A DNA stretch of 5,923 bases from Desulfobacterales bacterium S5133MH16 (GTDB lineage: Bacteria > Desulfobacterota > Desulfobacteria > Desulfobacterales > UBA11574), in assembly GCA_001751005.1 (NCBI GenBank), contig MAXL01000359.1, positions 1-5,923 of the forward strand, given 5' to 3'. Positions 1-4,541 of the stretch are shown here, one piece after another. Each line of letters starts with the position of its first letter. Positions within the stretch are counted from its first letter, which is position 1. The position numbers and the translations under genes were made by a program. The notes below the pieces were generated by a model. The model was not told the origin of the DNA, ran no database searches, and saw only the letters and a program-made list of their open reading frames with translations.

Positions 1-2
1 AT

Positions 3-311
3 CAAACCAGTCAGGAGATGCTGGTAGATCTGTACGCAGAAAAAGGAAGCTATCGCAAAGTCGGAGATGTTTTAGGCTTTTCATGCCAAACAATAGGTAA
101 ATATATGAGATTATGGGGTTTGTTGTGCCAGTCGAAAGGTTGGCGTGGGAATACGCAGATTCAAAAGAATTTGGCTGCGTTAAATGACGTATCGAATTTG
201 ACATGTATGGAAATAGCAAAGCTGATCGGGAGTTCAGAGATGTACGCTTATGTTTTGTTAAAAAGAGGAAAAATTCGTTATAAACGGGCACGAGTAAGGA
301 ATCGAAAATGA
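3..311 (+). CDS. Small tandem helix-turn-helix protein, 5' end cut by the window
   Basis: The reading frame is open to the left edge, so the true start is probably outside the window. The first ATG in frame (position 18) has AGGAG directly abutting it, too close for a normal ribosome binding site. Counting from that ATG, residues 11-34 (SYRKVGDVLG then CQTIGKYMRLWGL) read as a helix-turn-helix, and residues 61-85 (LTCMEIAKLIGSSE...YVLLKRG) as a second one. The C-terminus is very basic (RYKRARVRNRK). Two HTH units and a basic tail fit a DNA-binding protein, in phage terms a regulator or NinH-like accessory factor, but no specific family is recognised. Its stop overlaps the start of the next small ORF by ATGA, so the two are probably cotranscribed and coupled. 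A role in controlling the late region to the right is possible but is only inference. Confidence 0.7.
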   Translation, partial: QTSQEMLVDLYAEKGSYRKVGDVLGFSCQTIGKYMRLWGLLCQSKGWRGNTQIQKNLAALNDVSNLTCMEIAKLIGSSEMYAYVLLKRGKIRYKRARVRNRK

Positions 312-427
312 AACAAATTAAGCGGATGACACGTAGAACAAAAAAAGCTATGTTCAAAACTATAAAGGGATGGCTGACAGAAAAGGAACGAAAACATAAG
401 GAAACGAAAGGAAATCTGAATGGTTAA
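308..427 (+). CDS. 39-residue basic hypothetical protein
   Basis: This is a short ORF, MKQIKRMTRRTKKAM... ending ...NLNG. It is rich in Lys and Arg, has no hydrophobic segment and contains one Trp. It is supported by a good ribosome binding site, AAGGA at 296-300, 7 nt before the ATG, and by a 4-nt ATGA overlap with the upstream HTH gene. The stop lies 7 nt before a perfect 18-bp palindrome, consistent with it being the last gene of the plus-strand operon. Function is unknown. The charge suggests nucleic-acid binding or an unstructured accessory peptide, but nothing in the sequence decides this. Confidence 0.55.
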   Translation: MKQIKRMTRRTKKAMFKTIKGWLTEKERKHKETKGNLNG

Positions 428-434
428 AAGGTGA

Positions 435-475
435 ATGTTTTTGAACGTCGGACATCTTCCGACGTTCAAAAACAT
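435..475. terminator. Perfect 18-bp hairpin between convergent genes, candidate bidirectional terminator
   Basis: Arms 435-452 (ATGTTTTTGAACGTCGGA) and 458-475 are exact reverse complements around the 5-nt loop CATCT. It sits 7 nt after the plus-strand stop (427) and 7 nt before the minus-strand stop (483), which is where a shared terminator would be. It is atypical: the T-run is in the 5' arm and the A-run in the 3' arm, so neither transcript has a U-tract after the hairpin. It could instead be an mRNA-stabilising stem, a rho-assisted end, or a protein-binding palindrome. Confidence 0.5.
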
Positions 476-482
476 ATCAATT

Positions 483-623
483 TTAGCGATTTTGCCCATT
501 TAAAACACGATTTAATTTCCTTGCTTTCTTTTTTCGTGCCTGTTCTTTTTTTATTCTTTCTTGCTCTAGAATAGACAGCCTTGTTTCTTGCTTCATTGCC
601 AAGGTTATTTTTTTTCGTTTCAT
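483..623 (-). CDS. 46-residue Lys/Arg/Gln-rich hypothetical protein
   Basis: On the minus strand an ATG at 623 opens a 46-codon frame, MKRKKITLAMKQETRLSILE... ending RKLNRVLNGQNR, with stop at 485-483. Residues 11-36 are almost all charged or Gln and should form one helix, possibly a coiled coil. It follows the MazG-like gene with an 18-nt gap on the same strand, so a two-gene operon is likely. The ribosome binding site is weak (GGGA about 7 nt before the ATG), so translation may depend on coupling. No family is recognised. The main support is position: it fills the space between the upstream gene and the palindrome at 435-475. Confidence 0.5.
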   Translation of the reverse strand: MKRKKITLAMKQETRLSILEQERIKKEQARKKKARKLNRVLNGQNR

Positions 624-641
624 GGTTTATCCCATTGTTGG

Positions 642-1100
642 TTATTTATTAAACATTGCGCATAAACGGACATTATTTAAGCAAATGCTTTGTTCGTTAC
701 TCTGTAATAATTTTTCTAGGTCGGCTATTTCATTGATAAGGCCGTTAATAAGCTGTTCTCTCGCTTTCAGGCAGTCTTCCATCGACCTAATGATACTGTC
801 CTTTTCCTTTTCGTCTATGATTCTCATTTTTTTCTTTGTCTGAAATTGTTTACTTGCCTTAATCTTATCCTCATAAAGTGATTCTATAAATTTAATTAAC
901 ATGGCTGCTACCTGGACAGCTTCGTTGACCATAAGCAAGTTTGCCTGAGATTGCTTACTTGTTTTTATTTCATCCCATAGCTCATCCAGCTCTTTTTTTA
1001 TGACTGCATATCCTTCATGGGCTGAGCGAAATGAAGGATATTTTTTGTTTGCCGATTCGAGTTCATCCAGTACCTTTTTTATTGCGGTGAAGTGTTCCAT
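642..1100 (-). CDS. MazG-like all-alpha protein with C-terminal coiled coil (152 aa)
   Basis: The N-terminal 75 residues resemble phage MazG-like (all-alpha NTP pyrophosphohydrolase) proteins: YPSFRSAHEGYAVIKKELDEL (residues 21-41, with E29, E37, E40 and E44 as candidate metal ligands) followed by NEAVQVAAMLIKFI (59-72). MazG enzymes hydrolyse NTPs to NMP and pyrophosphate using an ExxE motif and a later ExxD motif. Here the second motif reads EAVQ, so the canonical Asp is absent and activity is uncertain. Residues 90-138 form a charged heptad-like helix that the compact family core does not need. The start is well supported: AAGGAG at 1112-1107, 6 nt before the ATG. It is probably cotranscribed with the 46-residue ORF and diverges from the late operon across a 457-bp control region. 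The assignment rests on motif pattern alone. Confidence 0.6.
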   Translation of the reverse strand: MEHFTAIKKVLDELESANKKYPSFRSAHEGYAVIKKELDELWDEIKTSKQSQANLLMVNEAVQVAAMLIKFIESLYEDKIKASKQFQTKKKMRIIDEKEKDSIIRSMEDCLKAREQLINGLINEIADLEKLLQSNEQSICLNNVRLCAMFNK

Positions 1101-1282
1101 TTTTTTCTCCTTCTTTTTTTGAAAAAGTTAAAAGTTTTTTTGTTGCAAAAATATATCGCAATTCTTATGCCATTCGTACAAAATAACCAAAAAAAAGGTG
1201 ATAACAAGCTGGAATCACAAGAAGAAAATATGTTGAATTGCGAAAACAGTTAGCTTAGTAATTGCCAAAATCGGTAAAAAAG

Positions 1283-1324
1283 TTGGCTATGTTTGACCAA
1301 CTTGGCTATGTTTGACCAACTTGG
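1283..1324. repeat. 19-bp tandem direct repeat, operator-like
   Basis: TTGGCTATGTTTGACCAAC occurs exactly twice in tandem (1283-1301 and 1302-1320) and is followed by a further TTGG. The junctions create the short palindrome CCAACTTGG at 1297-1305 and again at 1316-1324, spaced 19 bp, with a half-site AGTTGG at 1281-1286. The spacing is close to two helical turns, so bound dimers would lie on nearly the same face of the DNA. The repeat ends directly at a TATAAA, which suggests repressor or activator control of the promoter there. An iteron function is less likely in this position but cannot be excluded. Confidence 0.75.
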
Positions 1325-1330
1325 TATAAA
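1302..1330 (+). promoter_or_regulatory. Candidate sigma70-type promoter embedded in the 19-bp repeats
   Basis: TTGGCT at 1302-1307 (4 of 6 to the -35 consensus) is followed after 17 bp by TATAAA at 1325-1330 (5 of 6 to the -10 consensus). The second copy of the 19-bp repeat spans the -35 and spacer, and the palindrome CCAACTTGG abuts the -10, so a bound protein would cover the promoter. Transcription would run rightward toward the late operon. Assigned by consensus match only. Confidence 0.4.
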
Positions 1331-1430
1331 GTAATGGTTTAAGAATGGTACGTAATTTGTTGAAGTTATTGCTAAATTTGCTTTAAAAAGAGTAGTGTGG
1401 GGATGTAGCCGTGGTTATATCTTGCCAAAA

Positions 1431-1465
1431 TTTGTTGACAACAAAAATGTATGTTTGTATACAAA
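1431..1465 (+). promoter_or_regulatory. Candidate late promoter overlapped by two palindromes
   Basis: TTGACA at 1435-1440 matches the -35 consensus exactly, and TATACA at 1458-1463 follows after 17 bp (4 of 6). The -35 lies inside the palindrome TTTGTTG-A-CAACAAA (1431-1445). The -10 lies inside the perfect 12-bp palindrome TTTGTATACAAA (1454-1465). Both have TTTGT/ACAAA half-sites, and their centres are about 21 bp apart, two helical turns. This is the classic position for steric repression. The start point would be near 1470, giving a leader of about 25 nt before the terminator hairpin. Confidence 0.55.
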
Positions 1466-1493
1466 TCTTATTCGTATTTTTTTGCTTCTTTGT

Positions 1494-1525
1494 AAGGGGC
1501 CGTGGAATTGGTCTGCGGCCTTTTT
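1494..1525 (+). terminator. Rho-independent terminator upstream of the late operon
   Basis: GGCCG at 1498-1502 pairs with CGGCC at 1516-1520. The stem continues inward through T1503-G1515, G1504-T1514, G1505-C1513 and A1506-T1512 to a 5-nt loop, and is followed immediately by TTTTT (1521-1525). AAGG before the stem can also pair with the first Ts. Its position, downstream of a promoter and 32 bp before the terminase start, means it must be bypassed for late transcription from that promoter. Confidence 0.75.
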
Positions 1526-1557
1526 AATACTTCACCAGAACTTCACGGAACGGCCCT

Positions 1558-1956
1558 ATGAAAGCTAAGAAAAAGCATAGAATACAGTTGCTTAAATATC
1601 TTGCCAGCTGGGACAATGATTTTCCCAATAAAGCTGAGATGGCTAAAGTCCTAGGTCTTAAACAGCGTACGCTGTATTTCCATTTTACCCCAGCGGAGCT
1701 GGATGACATTTTGTCCGAAGGGTTGGACCTGCGAAAGAAAAATTCTGCCGTTCCCAGGGCTGAAGTGTATAAGGCGATGCTGAGGGCCGCCAGGAAGGGA
1801 GTAGTTCCAGCGCAGAAAGAGTTTTTAGATCGAACTGAAGGGAAGGTAGCTGAGCGCCATGAACACACGGGAAAAGGTGGCAGAGAACTTTTCCCTGCAC
1901 TTACAGACCGTGACATAGATGCGCTTAACAAAATAAAAATAAGACCGAAAGAATGA
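1558..1956 (+). CDS. Putative terminase small subunit (132 aa)
   Basis: Small terminases bind phage DNA at the packaging site and hand it to the large ATPase/nuclease subunit. Residues 21-50 (NKAEMAKVLGLKQRTLYFHFTP) form a helix-turn-helix that would recognise DNA. Residues 67-101 (RAEVYKAMLRAARKG..PAQKEFLDRTEGKVAERHEH) match the helical pattern, usually ending in an LxRTEGK-like turn, seen after the HTH in many phage TerS proteins. The C-terminus is basic. Length is within the usual TerS range. The ribosome binding site is poor (GGA, 8 nt before the ATG), and the 7 nt before the start can pair with the terminator arm upstream. It is the first gene of the operon and overlaps the next by ATGA. 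No large subunit follows in the window, which weakens the call a little. Another phage HTH regulator is the alternative. Confidence 0.6.
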   Translation: MKAKKKHRIQLLKYLASWDNDFPNKAEMAKVLGLKQRTLYFHFTPAELDDILSEGLDLRKKNSAVPRAEVYKAMLRAARKGVVPAQKEFLDRTEGKVAERHEHTGKGGRELFPALTDRDIDALNKIKIRPKE

Positions 1957-2315
1957 AGAGCTTGCTGCTATTTTTTGTGATTATATTTGGGTTGGCAGAA
2001 ATTTGCTATGCTGATGCGTGGACAAAAAGAGACACTGCATATCAGGCAACATTCATGGCGTTGCAAGTAATGGATTGGTTGCAAACTAAAGAAATTGCAC
2101 GAAATCCAAGGCATATTGAGTTAAATCCTATTTTGGGGAAGTATCCGAGTCAGACTAAGGTTGATTTATATTTTTTATCAACAACTCTCCTGCATACTGG
2201 TGTTGCCTATGTTTTGCCCCAAAAATATCGCAGATACTGGCAATATTTTTTTATAGGGACGCAAGTCGGTTGTGTTGTTCGTAATTACCGACTGGGCGTT
2301 AGACTACATTTTTGA
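1953..2315 (+). CDS. Signal-peptide phage protein with D..QT..ELNP signature (120 aa)
   Basis: Residues 1-20 (MKSLLLFFVIIFGLAEICYA) have a Lys followed by a long hydrophobic core and an Ala at a plausible signal-peptidase site, so the protein is probably exported or anchored in the inner membrane. The mature part has the pattern D41-W-x-QT45 ... ELNPILGKYP (56-65) and two further hydrophobic helices (about 71-88 and 96-110). I recall similar 110-130 residue proteins with a D/QT/E.NP.LG pattern in phage genomes, with unknown function. The motif residues could form a polar site facing the membrane. It starts inside the terminase stop (ATGA) and lacks a strong ribosome binding site, which suggests translational coupling. 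A lysis-related or superinfection role would be speculation. Confidence 0.65.
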   Translation: MKSLLLFFVIIFGLAEICYADAWTKRDTAYQATFMALQVMDWLQTKEIARNPRHIELNPILGKYPSQTKVDLYFLSTTLLHTGVAYVLPQKYRRYWQYFFIGTQVGCVVRNYRLGVRLHF

Positions 2316-2316
2316 T

Positions 2317-2321
2317 AGGAG
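2317..2321 (+). promoter_or_regulatory. Ribosome binding site that fixes the start at 2329
   Basis: AGGAG lies just after the previous stop and 7 nt before ATG 2329. The earlier in-frame ATG at 2272 lies inside the upstream gene and has no comparable site, so the shorter 49-residue product is preferred. Confidence 0.7.
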
Positions 2322-2328
2322 TACAATT

Positions 2329-2478
2329 ATGGATGAAAAACCAGCACAAATCTCGGCGGAGCAATTATTGATAAAAATTGGTTTGCTAAGTATGGAAGTA
2401 GATATGCTTAAAATTGAGTTGAATAAGTTGCGGCAAGAAAAGGAAAGCGACGATGCTACCTGTAAAGCCCCCTGCTGA
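2329..2478 (+). CDS. 49-residue coiled-coil protein
   Basis: A very short protein, MDEKPAQISAEQLLIKIGLL... continuing into a heptad-rich helix (residues 11-40, with Leu, Ile, Met and Val at repeating positions and Lys/Glu between), then a short Cys-containing tail (ATCKAPC). It should form a parallel or antiparallel coiled coil. The start is set by AGGAG 7 nt upstream. The 3' end overlaps the next gene by 26 nt in another frame, so translation of the two is likely linked. Proteins of this size and shape are common between phage structural genes and may act as scaffold, chaperone or spanin-like factors. None of these roles can be assigned here. Confidence 0.6.
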   Translation: MDEKPAQISAEQLLIKIGLLSMEVDMLKIELNKLRQEKESDDATCKAPC

Positions 2479-3022
2479 CTTAGACGTCCAGATTTTTCCG
2501 TATTGTAAAGTTGATGGGGTCAGGACGTTTAAAGATTCATTTATATTTGGGTTGTATGATCGCATGGTTAAGGACCATGTGGCCGAAGACTTTTTTTACG
2601 ATGATTTGATCCCAACACGGGATGAGTGGCTAAGAGCAATGCAGCATCCCATGAATTTTTTATATGTAATTTTTGCAAACCGGGCTCTTGCCGGTATTGG
2701 GCTACTAAACGAAGTTAAGGATAAAAGTGCTAGTATTCATTTTACATCTTTTCGGAGTTGGTTATCTTCTAGGCAAAGAGCAACCGTAGCGCGAGAAGTT
2801 TTAGGGAAATTGATAAAAATAAAATCAAATAAAAACACAAAAGAATGTTTGTTTGACGTTTTTGTTGGGAAAATTATGAAGTCCAACCATAGAGCTTTGT
2901 GGTTTGCGCGAAAAATGGGGTTCAGCACGGCAGGAGAGATTCCTTCGGCTGCATGGAATTCGAAAAAGGGACATAGCGAACCTCTTGTCTTAACCTATTT
3001 CCTAAGGGAAAATTTAAAATGA
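2453..3022 (+). CDS. Phage GNAT-fold (acetyltransferase-like) protein (189 aa)
   Basis: The C-terminal half follows the GNAT layout: strand SASIHFTSFR (92-101), helix TVAREVLGKLIKI (111-123), strand CLFDVFVGKI (132-141), then the well-conserved end motif NHRALWFARKMGFSTAGEIP (145-164), as in N-x-x-A-x-x-x-x-x-x-x-GF-x-x-x-G-x-IP. Proteins of this type sit next to portal or ejection genes in podovirus-like phages. In true GNAT enzymes the Q/R-x-x-G-x-G/A loop binds the acetyl-CoA pyrophosphate. Here the corresponding stretch reads SSRQRATVAR and has no Gly, so cofactor binding and catalysis are doubtful and a structural or assembly role is plausible. The start has AAAGGA about 9 nt upstream. 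The gene overlaps both neighbours (26 nt and 4 nt). Confidence 0.7.
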   Translation: MLPVKPPADLDVQIFPYCKVDGVRTFKDSFIFGLYDRMVKDHVAEDFFYDDLIPTRDEWLRAMQHPMNFLYVIFANRALAGIGLLNEVKDKSASIHFTSFRSWLSSRQRATVAREVLGKLIKIKSNKNTKECLFDVFVGKIMKSNHRALWFARKMGFSTAGEIPSAAWNSKKGHSEPLVLTYFLRENLK

Positions 3023-4191
3023 AGATATACAAACGAGTGGTTATTTGTATGGCCACGAACAAAACAATAGAAGAAGACGTGTTTTTTTATGATGGTGAAA
3101 TAGTCAGGTGTCTGGGAGGTGGCAGTCCTGCAACAACGACAACGACTATTGACTCAACGTATAATGCCGGAATGCTCGCACTATCTCAGGGCCAACAAGA
3201 ATGGGCTGGCCAAATGTTCAATATGTTTAAGTATGGCGTTTTGTATGATCCTACTGAGTCCGTATCAGGGGCGTTTGTTAACGGAGAATGGGTGGACGAA
3301 AAAGATCTTCCGTCTGAGCCGACCGGATCTGTTGCAAACGCGGAAGAACGTACACGGCTCGAAAATTTAATTGCTCTCAGGAGATCATATGACTACAGAC
3401 CTGGATCTTGGGGTGCATTACGTGGTCAGCGGATGATAGATGATTATCAAGCACAATTAGATGCTTTGCCTGCCGCAGAAACAGCCGGAGAAGGTAGACC
3501 GGAAATTATCACAATGAATAGGGGAGAGGTCGAAGGATATGACCCCAATACCCAGGCTAGCGAAATGGATTATATGCAGAATATAGTCCAGGCGAACCAA
3601 AATATGCTTGCACAACAAACCGCATTGGAGCAATCGCGTATGGGGCTGGAATCGGCAGAGATAGAAACTGCTACAGGATTATTATCAGAAAGAACAGATC
3701 TGGAACGCGCTCGGATGGGGCTGGAAACGTCTGAAATTGGAGCCGCTACGGGATTGTTACCATATCAGACAGATCTGGAACGCGCTCGGATGGGACTGGA
3801 AACGTCACAGATTGGGTCTGCAACAGAATTATTGCCCCATCAAACAGCTTTAGAACGCTCTAGAATGGGGTTGGAGGAAACGCAAATAAGCGATATCCTT
3901 ACAGGTATTTCACAGAAAGCTCCTGTCCGGGAAAAATACTATCAGGAAGCTTTGGAAGGTGTTGACCCGAGAGAGGCCATGAGTTTGGCAGGGGCAGATG
4001 TAACACAAAGTTTTGCGTCTGCTGAAGAAACGGCTCGCAGAAATGCTGCCAAACGAGGGCTTTCAGCAAAAAAACTTGACTTTAGCGGGATGACTACAGC
4101 GAGAGCAAAAGCCATGGGTTTTGCAAAGACGGAGGCCAGGACTGGTGCAGAAAAGGAAAGTTACGAAAGATTGCGTCATGCTATGTTATAA
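3019..4191 (+). CDS. Virion-associated protein with 25-residue tandem repeats (390 aa)
   Basis: The protein has an N-terminal Gly/Thr-rich stretch (LGGGSPATTTTTID, 32-45), a helix TYNAGMLALSQGQQEWAGQMF (47-67) leading to KYGVLYDP, a charged middle, four 25-residue repeats (starting at residues 201, 226, 251 and 276), and a helical C-terminus beginning DPREAMSLAGADVTQSF (316-332). The N-terminal YN..M...QQ pattern and the C-terminal AGADVTQ...A...R...RG pattern are ones I recall from virion or ejection-type proteins of podovirus-like phages, so a particle component is likely. The repeats (xxLERARMGLETSxIGxATxLLPxQ) should be helical. The start overlaps the GNAT-like stop by ATGA with AAGGGA upstream. 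ATG 3049 is an alternative with a weaker site. There is no signal peptide. Confidence 0.65.
   Translation: MKIYKRVVICMATNKTIEEDVFFYDGEIVRCLGGGSPATTTTTIDSTYNAGMLALSQGQQEWAGQMFNMFKYGVLYDPTESVSGAFVNGEWVDEKDLPSEPTGSVANAEERTRLENLIALRRSYDYRPGSWGALRGQRMIDDYQAQLDALPAAETAGEGRPEIITMNRGEVEGYDPNTQASEMDYMQNIVQANQNMLAQQTALEQSRMGLESAEIETATGLLSERTDLERARMGLETSEIGAATGLLPYQTDLERARMGLETSQIGSATELLPHQTALERSRMGLEETQISDILTGISQKAPVREKYYQEALEGVDPREAMSLAGADVTQSFASAEETARRNAAKRGLSAKKLDFSGMTTARAKAMGFAKTEARTGAEKESYERLRHAML
3619..3891 (+). repeat. Four in-frame 75-bp repeats in the 390-aa gene
   Basis: Units start at 3619, 3694, 3769 and 3844 (the last is partial). Each encodes T-[AD]-LE-[QR]-[AS]-RMGLE followed by a variable turn and LL-P-x-Q. 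Copies 2 and 3 share a 38-nt stretch (3694-3731 and 3769-3806) with a single mismatch, whereas copies 1 and 4 are more diverged. This suggests stepwise duplication, with the middle pair the most recent. Confidence 0.9.
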
Positions 4192-4211
4192 CTTATTAGG
4201 AGATACAAGCT

Positions 4212-4526
4212 ATGAATTATGGATTAGTGCCAAGGGTCGGCTCTGCCGGTGGGTTTTACGATAAATCTCAAAATTTGTCTGGCAAAGCTATATCAGCGAG
4301 ATCGGCTTTGCGACCTGGCCAAAGAACTGAACAGATACCGCCTGGCAAAACAGCGGGTGGAGCATTGGGGGCTGGTGCGGGATACGGCATGGCTGGATAT
4401 ACAATTGCGAAAGGGCTGGGTGTAGGTGCAGCGGCGGGATCGACAAGTGCAGCAATAGCGGCAGCAGCGGGACCTGTGGGGATTGGGGTTGGTCTTATAG
4501 GTTTAGCAGCTTATTTTTTATCGTGA
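4212..4526 (+). CDS. Gly/Ala-rich membrane-active small protein (104 aa)
   Basis: The first 45 residues are polar and basic (MNYGLVPRVGSAGGFYDKSQ...). Residues 48-103 are almost all Gly, Ala, Val, Ile and Leu, with dense GxxxG-type spacing (GGALGAGAGYGMAGY, then AIAAAAGPVGIGVGLIGLAA), enough for two closely packed transmembrane helices of the glycine-zipper kind. It has a good ribosome binding site, AGGAG at 4198-4202, 9 nt before the ATG. It lies between two candidate virion genes, so a membrane-inserting ejection protein is a reasonable guess. A holin is the main alternative, but there is no endolysin in view. No family is recognised. Confidence 0.6.
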   Translation: MNYGLVPRVGSAGGFYDKSQNLSGKAISARSALRPGQRTEQIPPGKTAGGALGAGAGYGMAGYTIAKGLGVGAAAGSTSAAIAAAAGPVGIGVGLIGLAAYFLS

Positions 4527-4541
4527 GAAGGAGGATATGAG

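Larger units (their letters stand above)
1101..1557. other. Gene-free control region between divergent transcription units
   Basis: No convincing ORF lies here. The stretch next to the minus-strand gene (1101-1260) is AT-rich and contains that gene's ribosome binding site plus a 9-bp inverted repeat, TCGCAATTC at 1156-1164 and GAATTGCGA at 1235-1243. No strong minus-strand promoter was identifiable by eye. From 1282 on there are direct repeats, two candidate plus-strand promoters, operator-like palindromes and a terminator, each listed separately. The 10-mer TTGCCAAAAT occurs at 1262-1271 and again at 1422-1431, flanking the repeat and promoter block. Confidence 0.75.

Noticed and set aside
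278..499. Minus-strand frame of 73 codons across the palindrome
   Set aside because: It is antisense to the 39-residue ORF and runs through the hairpin. The Phe/Leu/Ser-rich product is a likely shadow.
622..843. Plus-strand frame of 73 codons with hydrophobic product
   Set aside because: It lies opposite the C-terminal coiled coil of the MazG-like gene, whose start and ribosome binding site are convincing.
1167..1253. Plus-strand frame of 28 codons in the control region
   Set aside because: No ribosome binding site upstream, no operon context, and Asn/Gln/Lys-rich as expected from AT-rich non-coding DNA.
1283..1324. Reading the tandem repeats as a CRISPR array or plasmid-type origin
   Set aside because: Only two adjacent copies without spacers, short units, and no replication or cas gene nearby. 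Promoter overlap explains them better.
1524..1931. Minus-strand frame of 135 codons opposite the putative small terminase gene
   Set aside because: It lies antisense to a better-supported gene, has Ser/Ala/Arg-rich composition typical of a shadow frame, and its translation shows no recognisable pattern.
2272..2331. Earlier ATG for the 49-residue coiled-coil gene
   Set aside because: It lies inside the previous gene without a Shine-Dalgarno site, whereas ATG 2329 has AGGAG at ideal spacing.
3119..3370. Plus-strand frame of 83 codons inside the 390-residue gene
   Set aside because: Out of frame within a longer gene, with no ribosome binding site of note.
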